Positions 35,762 through 46,147 of a DNA stretch of 64,000 bases are shown here, in pieces. The notes under the pieces were generated by a model. That model worked only from the letters and a program-made list of their open reading frames with translations. It had not been told where the DNA came from and searched no databases. A program made the translations under genes and the position numbers. Position 1 is the stretch's first letter. Every line of letters begins with the position of its first letter. The DNA comes from Maniola hyperantus (taxonomy: Eukaryota > Arthropoda > Insecta > Lepidoptera > Nymphalidae). The DNA lies in assembly GCF_902806685.2 (NCBI RefSeq), contig NC_048554.1, positions 9,362,001-9,426,000 on the forward strand. The letters are read 5' to 3'.

Positions 35762-36373
35762 CTACCACGGTCGCCACACTGCGGGCGTCTTGGGGAAGCT
35801 GTTGGTGGTGCAGTCCAGGGGAACGGCGGTGTGCACTGGGACCGGCGAGGCCGGTGGCGAAGGAGTCACGTAGCCGGACGAGGAGGACACGGTGGAGAGC
35901 GCGGGGCTCGGCGGGCTGGCGGGAGGAGTGTCGCTGCCGGCCGCTGCGCGCTGGATGTCGTTCAAGCGGTGTCCGAGGTGGGTCATCAGCTGCGTGCCCA
36001 GCCTCACATCCACTCCAGGGATGGAAGCCAAGCAGCGGGAAACTTCGTTGGCGGCATGAGTGAATCCAGCTCTGAAGCGGTCGGCGTCCACGGTAGGGTT
36101 GAGCGACAGCCGACGTTGGCGGCGAAGTTTGTGAAGGTGGCGAACGGTCAATTCCAAAATATCAGCTTTCTCCAACTTTGCGACGTTCTCTCCTTCCGAC
36201 TGAAGAGCGCTGACCATCAGCTCCTTGAGCTCGTCGAGGCAGCGGTTGATGCGAGCGCGCCTTTTGCGCTCGAGCATCGGCTTCATCACTTTGCGATATT
36301 GATAAGTACGTGAGACTGGCTGCGGGCCGTCGTCCGCGAGCGGATACGCGATATCGTAAGACATGGTAGACAT
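35762..36373 (-). CDS. E(spl)mbeta-HLH: E(spl)-type bHLH-Orange transcriptional repressor
   Basis: 203 residues, no intron. Residues 25-48 (YQYRKVMKPMLERKRRARIN and on) form the basic region with the HES-specific proline, followed by helix-loop-helix to about 85 (ADILELTVRHLHKL). The Orange domain spans about 97-138 (FRAGFTHAANEVSRC, LGTQLMTHLGHRLN), then a Pro/Ser-rich linker and a C-terminal WRPW (200-203) that recruits the Groucho corepressor. Family role: nuclear Notch target that represses proneural genes. YQYRKVMKPMLERKRRARIN and GTQLMTHLG make it closest to E(spl)m-beta; insect m-beta is near 195 residues. The ATG at 36373 was chosen (context CACAATG) because the longer open frame upstream runs through the TATA box. 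A second ATG is at 36364. The gene is GC-rich against its AT-rich surroundings. Confidence 0.95.
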   Translation of the reverse strand: MSTMSYDIAYPLADDGPQPVSRTYQYRKVMKPMLERKRRARINRCLDELKELMVSALQSEGENVAKLEKADILELTVRHLHKLRRQRRLSLNPTVDADRFRAGFTHAANEVSRCLASIPGVDVRLGTQLMTHLGHRLNDIQRAAAGSDTPPASPPSPALSTVSSSSGYVTPSPPASPVPVHTAVPLDCTTNSFPKTPAVWRPW

Positions 36374-36448
36374 TGTGTGTGTGTGAATGAGTGCGTGCGT
36401 TAGCGCTGAGCGTTGAACGCGGAATGCGGTACGGCGTTTCAGCGGGGG

Positions 36449-36456
36449 CTTATATA
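36449..36456 (-). promoter_or_regulatory. TATA box of the E(spl)-like gene
   Basis: TATATAAG on the - strand, 76 bp before the ATG. Places the transcription start near 36420 and the 5' UTR at about 45-50 nt. Confidence 0.8.
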
Positions 36457-36476
36457 GGGAGTGGAGGGCGCGCGAT

Positions 36477-36509
36477 CGTGGGAACGCGCAGAGCCGTCGA
36501 GTTCCCACA
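36477..36509. promoter_or_regulatory. Head-to-head Su(H) site pair (SPS-like)
   Basis: CGTGGGAA at 36477-36484 and TTCCCACA (complement TGTGGGAA) at 36502-36509. Both fit the Su(H)/CSL consensus YGTGRGAA, face each other and are 17 bp apart. Paired sites of this geometry allow two Notch-CSL-Mastermind complexes to dimerise on HES and E(spl) promoters. Distance to the TATA box is about 20 bp. Confidence 0.8.
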
Positions 36510-36513
36510 CGCG
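36508..36513. promoter_or_regulatory. CACGCG HES-type site overlapping the Su(H) site
   Basis: CACGCG is a class C site bound by hairy/E(spl) repressors. It overlaps two bases of the second Su(H) site; another CACGCG is at 36553-36558. It would allow auto- or cross-repression. GC-rich context makes chance matches possible. Confidence 0.45.
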
Positions 36514-36514
36514 C

Positions 36515-36534
36515 CACCTGTGCGGAGCAGCTGC
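36515..36534. promoter_or_regulatory. Two proneural-type E-boxes
   Basis: CACCTGT at 36515-36521 (complement ACAGGTG) and GCAGCTG at 36527-36533. Both match RCAGSTG, the class A site bound by Achaete/Scute-Daughterless dimers. With the adjacent paired Su(H) sites this reproduces the SPS-plus-A arrangement described for Drosophila E(spl) genes. Confidence 0.6.
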
Positions 36535-36790
36535 CGCCGGGGCGCGGGGGGACACGCGCCGCGCCGCGCGTGCGCGCTGTAAACAATCGTCGGCGCGGCG
36601 CGGGCGCACGCCGCGACGCCGCACGCCGCACCTCCGGCCCACGGCTATTGCTGCCGTGGATGGACTAATGTTCATTGCGCTCGCTTCCTAGTACGATATC
36701 ACGGGTTAATGTGTCACACAGAACATTAGCGCTTTTTGGAATGACTCCAATAGTCTCCAAGATCACTTTCAACCGATTGTTGTAGGTATG

Positions 36791-36798
36791 TTCTCACA
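36791..36798. promoter_or_regulatory. Additional upstream Su(H) consensus site
   Basis: TTCTCACA (complement TGTGAGAA) fits YGTGRGAA, about 370 bp upstream of the presumed transcription start. Isolated, so only moderate weight. Confidence 0.35.
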
Positions 36799-36799
36799 C

Positions 36800-38280
36800 G
36801 TCTAGGTACGTTTATTGGTCGTCTGTTGCTTGTTGTATAGAGCAATATGAAAGTGACATTTCCTGTTATTATGGTTAGTCATATTTAAATTTTCGACTGG
36901 ACTTTTGATTAATGTATGTAAGATATTGTATCCGCAACAAATTAAAAATTAATTCCATAACATCTAACGCAGTCGTTTATCTCGATTAGACACGGTCTGC
37001 GCATTCTCAATTAATCCGCTATCCCAGGGTTTCTATTGCATAAGTTACGTGTCTAATTAAACCTGCATTTAATTATGCGATTTATACATGTATGGGTATG
37101 TTGCAATACGGTATTGGTGGCGCGGGGCGATCAATCAAGCGCCGGGCGCCGCACAATGGTGGCTTCAATTATAAACAGCTACTGTTGGCGTTCATCAATC
37201 ATGGATTATGCGTAGTAATAATTATTGACAGATAGAATTACTGATGCCGCACTACGGTCCAGTAACATCCACTAATGGATCCGGAGAGCCGTTGGTCGGT
37301 GGAGTTAAAAATGTGTTTTGCAATGAGGTTTTGTTTTGTTATTAATGTTGATTGCGCGTGTACGTACGCGGCGCGGCGTGCCACGGTAGCATTTCTCGGG
37401 ATTACTTTCTGACCTCATAATCCCAAGGCGTTTTTGCTAATTCACTTGCTTATAATTTGCATTTATGTTGCATAAATAATAATGCTGACTGAATTACGTA
37501 CAAATTCAGTCCACACAAATAAAACTTTGAACACAGGTTTCAATTGAATATTTTTTACATCATCGAGAAAAATCATTGAGATTTGATAGTAGGTAGCTAG
37601 TAGCAAGCAGCCGCCAATTAGACGGGGGATTCAGTTTCAGATGGGATTTCAATGAGACAGTAAAAAAGTTTGAAAGTATTAATACGGTATCTCCAACGTT
37701 TTATGGGGAAAAGCCCGGGGAAACGCATCGTCGCACACTTATAGTTGTGTTTACGGGTTATGAATGTTATAATGACTTTTATTGATGAGTCAGACAATAC
37801 TTTGAACTTTTGTTCGCTAATTGGAGTGTCGATTTAAAAAACTATATCTCAGGCAAACCGGATTGTTGATCTTTAATCTGTGTAGATTGTTTTGAGCAAT
37901 TAAAAATGTTGTTCTCCAAAGCGAAATATATTTAATAGTTCGCGTTAAATGTTTCATATATTTTTTTAATGTTTTTTTTGCATTCGAAGTGGTTGCGTGC
38001 GTCCGTATGTCGTCATGATTCATTGATGATTTAGCAGAATTCAGATCACAAAGTCCAAAGACAGAAAAGACTTTGGACTTTAATTTGCAATCTTCATTAA
38101 TGCCGATGATAGTCATTTTTAGCATACCTATTAGTGTCTTTCAGGGCAAAAGGCACACTTTTGCCTTTTTTGCTATATTTAGCAAAAACTACGTTGTTGT
38201 TACACACATTTAATGTCTATTTGTAGCACGTTTATTAGGCTCCCTAATTAATTATAAAGATAAAATATCTTATAACGATT
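36800..38280. other. Upstream flank of the E(spl)-like gene, unassigned
   Basis: Few recognisable transposon remnants compared with the rest of the window, for example 36690-37420, which fits retained regulatory DNA. No gene seen; the frame at 37817-38125 lacks codon bias or recognisable domains. Confidence 0.35.
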
Positions 38281-38284
38281 TTTT

Positions 38285-38690
38285 AAGGTTTCTTACCTCA
38301 AAAAGAAATAAGGATCACTTCGTTGTCTGTCTGTCTGTCAAGAAACCTATAGGGTAGGTACCTACTTCCCGTTGACCTAGAATCATAAAATTTGGCAGGT
38401 AGGTAGGTCTTATAGCACACTTAAGGGGAATAATCAGAAAACCATAAATCGCAAAAAAATTAAAATATGTTCATGAACAAATAATTTGTATTTTCAACTT
38501 TCAAAGTAAGATAATAATATCAAGTGGGGTATCATATTATATAAGGGCTTCATCTATACATTTTTTTATTTGTTATGCATTATAGTTTTTGACTTATCGT
38601 GAAAAATGACAAAAAAATAGGTACGTACGACTGTAAATGGAACCCTCGATGCGCGAGTCTGACTCGCACTTGGCCGGTTTTTTTAATTGT
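38285..38690 (-). mobile_element. Interspersed element of the GGTTCCGTA family, full length
   Basis: Reverse copy of 60350-60780: TGTCTGTCTGTCAAGAAACC, CCCGTTGACCTAGAATCATA, GGGTATCATATTATATAAGG, CGATGCGCGAGTCTGACTCG CACTTGGCCGG. No coding capacity. Common in lepidopteran genomes; class not determined. Confidence 0.65.
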
Positions 38691-39228
38691 TTATTAACAA
38701 AAGGATGAAATGGTTAAACTGAGGTAAGAATAAAAGTTCGCGTGTTGTTTTGTTGAATAATTGTCGTACCTAAAGGTGCAACAATTCGTCTTTGTATTTT
38801 TGAAATAAGTACATAATGTTAAATTAGGTAGCGATGCATAATATTCTTTGAGAATTTAAGTTTGTTTGCAGCAGTGCCAGTGAGATGGACTAGACATATT
38901 AGTGTAACGAGTGGGAGGCTGTGTGGGACGTAGTGTGAGAAAATGTCGGAGTCAGTCGTCTCGCGTCCTACGTCCAAGTAAATTATTGAACACTTTCTCC
39001 GAAAAATGTTCGCCTACTTACTAATAAAATGTTTATCGAAATTATTATCGACTTTGCTGCGCCACGCGTGCTTATAATTACATTTTTTAAGTAAGTACTG
39101 GACAGAATTTAAAGATTAGGGTCCCGTTTTTACAGTTTGTTATGTTGAAACACTTTACTGTTTGTTTATATTTTGTGGATAAATATTATGTAACAGTGGT
39201 TTTCGGTGTTTTGTCAGATGATATACTA

Positions 39229-39536
39229 TAAAAACCGACTTCGTTACACAAACACTAAAAATTGAAAAATAATTTAATTTATTACCGATTATATTATGTA
39301 TACAAGAGTTAATATAGTTCCATAATAATACTTTTTGGTGCCGGTGCCAATTAGCTTTAGCTGCGCGAATCGTCTAGACTTCATATTTTTATGGGACTCC
39401 ACAATGGCACCTCATTGGCACCGACCCCAAAAAATATTATTATGGAACTATATTAACTCTTGTATACATAATATAATCGGTAATAAATTAAATTATTTTT
39501 CAATTTTTAGTGTTTGTGTAACGAAGTCGGTTTTTA
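39229..39536. repeat. Perfect 102-bp inverted repeat around a 104-bp loop
   Basis: Arm 39229-39330 begins TAAAAACCGACTTCGTTACA and ends CCATAATAATA; arm 39435-39536 is its exact reverse complement. The loop ends pair imperfectly (GGTGCCGGTGCCAA / TTGGCACCGACCCC), extending the stem. With no mismatch in 102 bp the structure must be young or maintained. The AAAACCGACTTC end recurs in inverse form (GAAGTCGGTTAAAA) at 39869-39882, so the whole repeat may be 39229-39883. Confidence 0.92.
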
Positions 39537-39800
39537 TTTTTTTTGTAAAAAAAATTTATTTCACAATTTTTAGTGGCCCCATGGAATTATGCTATGACTG
39601 GTTAAAAATCTACTGTTTACTAAGCTATTACACTGATCGCGAGCAATTTACTCTTATCCGTTGAGGAGTTCCAGTAGATCTTCGAAGATGTTCATCAGAT
39701 CTTCACCAAATTGAAATGGGACCAACTTTGAAGTATACCCTTTCAAACAAAAAAGAATTTTCAAAATCGGTCCAGGCGTTTTCGAGTAATCGGGGAACAT

Positions 39801-39836
<36 letters not shown>

Positions 39837-39883
39837 TTCCGACGAATTGAGAACCTCCTCCTTTTTTTGAAGTCGGTTAAAAA
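39537..39883 (+). repeat. Right part of the CCGACTTC element with A30 tract
   Basis: ACCAACTTTGAAGTATACCC, CAAAATCGGTCCAGGCGTTT, an uninterrupted run of 30 A at 39805-39834, then GAACCTCCTCC and TTGAAGTCGGTTAAAA. Non-coding. Confidence 0.6.
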
Positions 39884-39929
39884 ATTACCATTTGAAGTTT
39901 GAAGCTCAATTTTTTTTAAATTATAGACT

Positions 39930-40420
39930 AGTGCTTGGCTGCAATCAGACCTGGTGGCAAGTGATGATGCAGCCTAGGATGGAGCTCGTTTGCCTAGAAG
40001 ATGCCTATTTACTCTTGACTTGAATGTACTTACATATATAATTGGAGGGGAAACTGATGCTAGAAGGGCGTAAGGCGTTCCAAATCCTAGCTGCTGTTCG
40101 CATTACCTACATATGAGGAGGCAAATCGCTTCGTACGTATCCGTCGAATTTCGACTAAGTATGGACGGGAAGCAGACCTTGGCGATGCCTTGCGGTATGG
40201 GTACGATAGTAGAAAGGTGAAGGAGGAACCAGGTTGAAAATTTCTTGGGTACACTCTCTGAAATATATCCTTTAGAATAACCTGAGGTCCTATCATCAGA
40301 TTCATTATTGTCTTTGTTTCCTCTGAAAGACGTCCATGGCATAGCTCGACATACTTAGATCTCTTGCAAGGACTCTCACATATTCTTGTGTGGGTACCGC
40401 TTGTGTCCATGGCTTAAAAT
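39930..40420 (+). repeat. LINE-derived interspersed repeat, decayed
   Basis: GGATGGAGCTCGTTTGCCTA GAAGATGCCTATTTACTCTTGACTTGAA outline (39978-40025), GGGCGTAAGGCGTTCCAAAT CC, CGTACGTATCCGTCGAATTT CGAC and CCTTGGCGATGCCTTGCGG form a block common in lepidopteran genomes; small pieces recur at 11170-11210. The reverse-strand frame of 107 codons through it has no recognisable domain. Confidence 0.45.
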
Positions 40421-40552
40421 CTTACTTTAGCCTCACTTTACTTTTGGGTCAATAAGTAATAACTGACCCGATTAAAGCAATTGAAATATAGGTACCTACT
40501 TAAAGTAGATGAATACAGGATCGATTTTTGGATATAAGTGTGTTGGCAGGTC

Positions 40553-40645
40553 AATCATTCATCAGTCGGGTAGTTGGACATAGGCCTTTCCTAGAGCGCG
40601 TCAGCCGTCATCATACATGGTCATCCAGCCACGTTTTGCTACCTA
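40553..40645 (-). mobile_element. RTE-type LINE tail fragment
   Basis: TTGGACATAGGCCTTTCCTA GAGCGCG and CATGGTCATCCAGCCACG are the reverse complement of the RTE 3' end seen at 8440-8515. Confidence 0.6.
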
Positions 40646-41010
40646 ACTTATTAAAGATAAATTCAGGCATTCAGGAATTGCAGGCGAGGTTGTAGGCTCA
40701 AACGTTACCCGTTGCTCTATTCTAATGCCATACTCGTTCTCCCAGCATAAAATGCTTAGTTGGAGGGCTACGAAAAATGTTAGTCGTGCTTAAAAATAAA
40801 ATAAAGAAGGACATGCTAGTGTCACAGCCATGAAATATACAGTCCAATTACGAATGTACTTGTACAGAGCAACGGTGGGGTGGGTTGCGGAGCGCGGGCG
40901 GCGCGGCCCGCTGCACACAGATTCGCGTAGTCTGTGTGATTGATGGACGAGGGTTTACGTGAGCGTGGTTTTAAATATTTTAAGTGTCGTTTAGTAAGTT
41001 CTATCATAAA

Positions 41011-41100
41011 ATGGTGCAAAACTGTTCTGTCTACGGATGCTATACGAATTCTAAACAGAACAAGGGTTTAAAATTTCACTAATTTCCCCGCGATTTTATT
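41011..41100 (+). pseudogene. THAP zinc-finger start with in-frame stop
   Basis: After a GC-rich patch (40860-40930) an ATG opens MVQNCSVYGCYTN, then LKFH, stop, FPRD. C-x4-C spacing at the start followed by F-H-x-F-P is the beginning of the THAP DNA-binding domain, with the residue between H and F replaced by TAA (41080-41082). The later conserved parts (C-x2-H finger half, AVPTIF) are not found nearby. Likely a dead fragment of a THAP gene or P-element-related transposase. The alternative is a real first exon with an unseen donor. Confidence 0.4.
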
Positions 41101-41109
41101 CCCAATTTT

Positions 41110-42735
41110 GTGACAACCCTTACATATTTGCGTAGGAACACGTATATACCTACACGAGCGGCGGCATCGCTCGACTTCAAAGGCGTCGAACAACTGTATT
41201 TCGTTAAACTGTGCTAGTGTAACTTGCGTGAACTAGCGTTGTCGACACGTGTCAGACAGGAAATTCGACCACTGTACCAGATGGCCGTGGGACCTTGGTA
41301 TTGTTTTATCAAATCGTTATCGCCTTTGCTGGGTAGCACGTGTTGGGGCGTGTACAATGTCGATATACATTGACTAAAAGCTATTGTATTAACTAAATTA
41401 CAAAGGAGAACGGTGTCTGTACAGTGTAGATCGTACGAATTAGGCAATAGGTGCCTAATCTGTTAGTAAAAATTAGTTGTAGGTTACCCGTAGGTCGATT
41501 TCGTAAAACCTGCATCAATCATTATTACAATCTCAATTGTTATGATTGGCTGAATTTGAGCGATTCTTGTTGCAACAATGCATTGTAGCCAATAGTGAGC
41601 GAGCATCAACCAATCAGAGGTGATTGCGATCATGACATTGTAGCTGTCATTCTACCGCAATCGAGATGTTGAATGAATGGAGGACTAAAATTTTAAATTT
41701 TTACTTTTAAAACCGCTTAGATTCTTTGATTTTCAGGAAAGATAAACAAGTCCATGATCCGTCCCAGTATTTCATTAAAAAAAACCTTTACCAACCATTT
41801 ACCAGCATCCGTAGGTAGGTAACCAATAATTTATTGGGAAGAGTTACGAATGGTTAGAGACTAGATAAAAAGATTATCGTACATATGACTTTAGTTTGCC
41901 CTGCTAATCATTGTATCGTTTACTTCACTTTAAGTGTAGGGTATAGAAACTTCCGGGTACGTAGCATAGAACGATAATAAATAGTTTTATGATCATTTAC
42001 ATCGATAATAATAATTGATAATGATAACAAATCGTCGTCCATCGTGGACATACACATCGAAATCCCTAACACTTGATACGAATTAAAAATCACGCGATGG
42101 CATAAAGATTACTTAATCTTATGATAGGTGCAGGTATAAACGTAAACCGTAAAAGCAAGGTAAGTAGGTAGATACTTATTACTTTTACGTAACAGATTAT
42201 AAGTTGTTATTTTTTTATGTTGATTAGTTATTTTATGGTAGATACCACCGATATGGTACCTATATGCTCTCGGGTTGTGGCGTTACCTGAGTCATAAAGG
42301 CGTAAAGGCACTGCTTACTCTAGTAGTGCTCTATAAATCTTTTTAATTTAGAAATAAAATGCGAACCGAGATTACCTACTGCTGTTGTAGGGAGATAGGT
42401 AGCTACCTAGATCAGAAAAATAAGGAAAATTATGAATTTAATCAATTTCCTCCTTACCAATGCTTAAAGTTATGCAAAATATTTATAGTTTTTCCAATAA
42501 ACACAGATCACGTATTAAGGATTTCCGAATTCTTAAAAAATGACTAATATTTGAAGATTTGGTAGGTACAGATTTGAAATGTGTTTCGGACAGTCGGAGA
42601 ACGGTCAAGATAGTGTCTGCCTGGTAAGTATTAAAAAATGTTTAAACTCCGTTTCTGTTTTGATCTTGGGAATTTTAGCGTTTAAACTACCGTGAGTGAT
42701 TTCCATTCTAAATAATATCTGTCCCGGCTGTACTC
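41110..42735. other. Intergenic sequence, nothing firmly assigned
   Basis: 41525-41665 has inverted CCAAT-rich arms (ATGATTGGCTGAA, AACCAATCAGAGG) resembling a decayed MITE. The rest is AT-rich with no supported frame. Confidence 0.35.
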
Positions 42736-42889
42736 AAGTGTTTAGTCGTGTGATAGCCCGACTAGTTTCGAACCCATCCGGTGTCCTTTTTCAAGGGAGT
42801 CCGTTCGCGCACGCGCCGCGGTTTTGACTGCGGGCCGCTGCCCGTAGAGCAAGAGCCCGTTGTGAGGGTGGCGTGCGCGACTAATATCT

Positions 42890-43080
42890 ATTATAAATGC
42901 GAAACCTAGCCTAGCCTTTAGCGGCCCATCCATTCAACCGATTTTGATGAAGTTTAGTACAGAGGTAGCTTGCATCCCGAGGAAAGACATAGGCTACTTT
43001 ACTTTATCCCAGAAAATCAAAGAGTTCTCACGGGATTAAAAAAAAACCTTCAACCAAAGTCGCGGGCATCATCTTGTCTA
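42890..43080 (+). mobile_element. MINE-2/Lep1-like element
   Basis: TATAAATGCGAAACC start without the usual GTCT array, CAACCGATTTTGATGAAGTT, CCCGAGGAAAGACATAGGCT, end AAGTCGCGGGCATCATCTTG TCTAGT. Confidence 0.65.
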
Positions 43081-43139
43081 GTCTAGTTGTCTATAGTTAA
43101 GTCAGATATAGTCATTTGCTGAGCGTCATTTGAATAATA

Positions 43140-43250
43140 AATTAGTCTGCCAATCCGCACTTGACTATGGCCAAACCCTTCTCTTACTGAGAAGATACCC
43201 GTGCTCTGTGATGCCCGGTGTTGGGTTAATATGATGATGACGATGATGAA
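43140..43250 (+). mobile_element. SINE 3' fragment with (GATGAT) tail
   Basis: GTCTGCCAATCCGCACTTGA CTATGGCC, GAAGATACCCGTGCTCTGTG ATGCC, ATATGATGATGACGATGATG. Truncated copy of the 27949-28270 family. Confidence 0.6.
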
Positions 43251-43606
43251 GTTAGAGATAAGTAATTTTACAACAATAGACAACTAATTTCTGCCTAAGT
43301 AGAAGATCCATTAAATTCCACAAATCAATTGACATTGCCCTTATTACGTTGCCTATTAGAAATGTTTCGTGTGAGTAAACAAAGAGATAATAATTATAAA
43401 TATTCCACTCCTCTGATAGCTATATTATGAACGGAAAAATAACGATTGAACGGCCGCGTCTGAGACAGTGTACCTCAGCGAAATGATATCTATCTACTAT
43501 TCAATAAATCAATGGTTTACCTTCACATTACAACAGGGAAGTGGAATATGACAATCAATTAATAGGGGCGGTATTTAAGTAAACATTTACGTATTTAGTC
43601 ATATCC

Positions 43607-43662
43607 AGGTTTTGGGAACTAAGCGTCGTCCATTAGGACGCGACGCTTACTTCCCAAAACCT
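43607..43662. repeat. 22-bp hairpin with one mismatch
   Basis: AGGTTTTGGGAACTAAGCGTCG outline at 43607-43628 pairs with 43641-43662 (one mismatch) around 12 bp in which TCC and GGA can also pair. It is followed by ACCCAAACCCAACCCAAACCCC outline (43664-43685) and a cluster of CGCGATCATCGCG words at 43720-43800. Confidence 0.8.
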
Positions 43663-43719
43663 GACCCAAACCCAACCCAAACCCCTACATATTAATGTAG
43701 GTACCTCTAACGCAATTAC

Positions 43720-43855
43720 GCGATCATCGCGCAAGTAAGCGATGCGACCATCGCGTGCTTGCGTCAAATAAAACGCAAATACGCGATCATCGCGCGATTA
43801 TCAATAAGGACACCTATTCGTGATGAGTATGTCTGATCGCGCGTTGCGCGAATGC
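43720..43855. repeat. CGCGATCATCGCG cluster
   Basis: ACGCGATCATCGCGC occurs at about 43719 and 43784, with ATGCGACCATCGCGTGCTTG between and GATCGCGCGTTGCGCG after. Each word is nearly palindromic. Possibly the interior of a MITE whose ends I cannot place. Confidence 0.5.
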
Positions 43856-44349
43856 CATAGGAGACATCACCGAAACGACCGAAATTATCGCAGTTCTGAA
43901 ATGCAGACAGAATATGTTCTACCCTTAGTTTGATCAAAACCAATTAAGTTAATAAGGGAGAAGAAGCTAGATTTTTATGATATTTCGCTAGGTAATGTGT
44001 TGTGGTAGTGGCACCAATCTTTACCTAGCGAGATACCTATGCGTCGTATATAAAAATATCCGAGTCTCAGGCTTGAAGTTATAAACGTTGCATTGTCCGA
44101 AATCGAGCTACATCTAAGAATAACAAATTATTCGTAGAGCTAAACTAAAAATTTACCAACTGGGTAATTAGCTAGCTTTATTAGGTGCCTGTTAATTAAA
44201 ATTACACATAATCACATAAAAAAGTAGACCCTCCTGAGACCACGTCAACTAATCGATACATTAAACATACTTGATAGGTTTAATGTATACCTACGAGTTT
44301 ATTCACGAAAGATCGTTACCTACACAAATAACTTAAAAAAAAATAGAAA

Positions 44350-44790
44350 TAGCGAGCAAACGAGCAGGCGGGTCACCTGATGTTAAGTGATTACCGCCGC
44401 CTATGAACATTTGCAGCACCAGAAGAACTGCCGATGCGTTGCCGCCGGCCTTTCAGGAATTTGTTGGTCCGCCCCTTGAATAACCCCATGTTTTAATCTA
44501 GTGGGAACACCGCCGATGGGAGTTGATTCCACAGTGTGCATGTGCGTGGAAGGAAGGATCTGGCACAACGGACAGTCGAAGTGCACCAGACACCCAGGTG
44601 GTGAATGTGAAATTGCTTACGGTGGTGCGCGGTGCGGTTGTAGAAAAAGAAAGGTGGAGTGAGGTTAAAAAGCTCACACAACACGTAAAGAAAGAAAGCC
44701 TTAAGTCTCTGAGGTGCTCTGCTCCAGGCTTTCCAACGAGCCGGTTAATTTGGGATCGTCCACAAGTCGAATAGCCCGCCTTTGGATCCG
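44350..44790 (-). pseudogene. Jockey/CR1-group LINE C-terminal end
   Basis: Reverse strand, with interruptions, reads FYNRTAHHRKQFHIHH, RSFLPRTCTLWNQLPSAVFP LD, then GLFKGRTNKFLKGR and the tail TAACATCAGGTGACCCGCCT GCTCGTTTGCTCGCTATTTC. The 'R-S-F-x-P-R-T-x-x-L-W-N-x-L-P' block is the usual C-terminus of this LINE group. Shares its 3' part with 32138-32345. Confidence 0.65.
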
Positions 44791-45145
44791 ATCAAATGGA
44801 AGGAGGAAGAGTAGAGTATCATTATTCATTTTCTAAGCTTGTTTAGTTTATAAAATTGCATTTTACATAAATTATGGTAATTTTAACGCAATCAATATAT
44901 TCACACACACGAGCGACGTCAACAGCCCCATAAATAAGTCGTTTCCTCGTTTCTCGAAATGTCATAAAATTACAATGATTAACAACAAAATATGGGCCGC
45001 GAGCCCGTTGCCTAATTTGAGGAGGTGTTTGATACACGTCCCAAGTAAGCATCTTGAACATGAGGCGCCGAAAACAAGGACTGTCTAGCATGCTCCCGAG
45101 CGATAGAAATCCGCTTAATTTTTAGGAATCATACCTATTACAATA
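44791..45145. other. Unassigned intergenic sequence
   Basis: No gene or recognised repeat in this interval. Confidence 0.3.
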
Positions 45146-45149
45146 TAAA

Positions 45150-45370
45150 TGACTAGCTTATACCCTCGACTTTGTCCGCGTGGACTACAAAAATTTCAAA
45201 CCCTTGTTTTATCCCCTTAGGGATTGAATTTGCGAAAATCCTTTCTTAACGGACGTCTACGTCATAATAGCTATCTGCATAACTTTCAGCCTGATCCGTC
45301 TAGTAGTTTGAACTGTGCGATGATAGATCAGTCAGTCAGTCAGCGTTTCTTTTTACATATACATAGATTT
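45150..45370 (-). mobile_element. GTCA-type MINE/Lep1-like element
   Basis: GACTAGCTTATACCCTCGAC TTTGTCCGCG, CATAATAGCTATCTGCATAA, CAGTCAGTCAGCGTTTCTTT TTACATATAC. Confidence 0.75.
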
Positions 45371-46130
45371 TCAGCTTTTAACTTCTTTTTTTGTGAAATT
45401 TAAACAGCTAGTTTGCCATTCACATTTGAAATATAGTTGTAGTGTACAAGTTGATGAACCACCTTAAAACCATTTAGCTTTCATCAGCCACCTCCTCAAA
45501 ATGTCCTACAGGCTCTCGTGCCAAATTACAATCAACAACAAAATACCGGTTGTTTGGAATGCAAGGGGTTTTATCTCTTATTTTGCATTTCATTTTATTT
45601 GCCAATTTCAGATTTAATCAGCGTGAGAAAATAATGCAGGAACGCTACCGCAAAACCTCAAGAGATATTATTTACGGCTCTACTTTCCATAAAAGTAGGT
45701 AGAACCTGATTACAAATGATCCTACGAACTTTTTAGACACAGCTCACGAAGAATACCTAGCCTGCCGAGACCTGTTTCCTTAGCTTTGTTTTATATTTGC
45801 CTACAAAACACAGGGATTTTTGGAAATTTGCGAACACTGACCTTACAGATAAGATTCTTTAGTCTGGAAGCATTTTTTTAATGTAGCACACGCTAGAGGT
45901 CATAAGTCGCTCGAACATATTTAGTCTACCCCGGTAGTCGGTATGCTGCAAAGATTTTAACTTCTTATTCCTATGTATAGTGTCGCAAAACAAGTAGGTA
46001 TAACCAGTCTCAAGTTTCAATATGGTAGTCTACACAGTTTATAGACATAGGATAAATTACACAAGCCCCGCTGAAATCTGTTTTTGATAGCTACGAGTAC
46101 ACTACAGAGAAAGAATGGTAGGTAAGGTAT
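45371..46130. other. Unassigned intergenic sequence
   Basis: AT-rich; no open frame or repeat family recognised. Confidence 0.3.
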
Positions 46131-46147
46131 ATGTCTCTCCTTATAGT

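Noticed and set aside
35831..36313. 160-codon + strand frame opposite the E(spl)-like gene
   Set aside because: Antisense shadow of a GC-rich conserved coding region; no domain.
36374..36631. Amino-terminal extension of the E(spl)-like frame by 86 codons
   Set aside because: It runs through the TATA box and the Su(H) pair, is Arg/Ala/Pro-rich because of GC content, and family members start just before the basic region.
40087..40410. 107-codon - strand frame
   Set aside because: Lies in a repeat block common to lepidopteran genomes; no domain and no codon signature.
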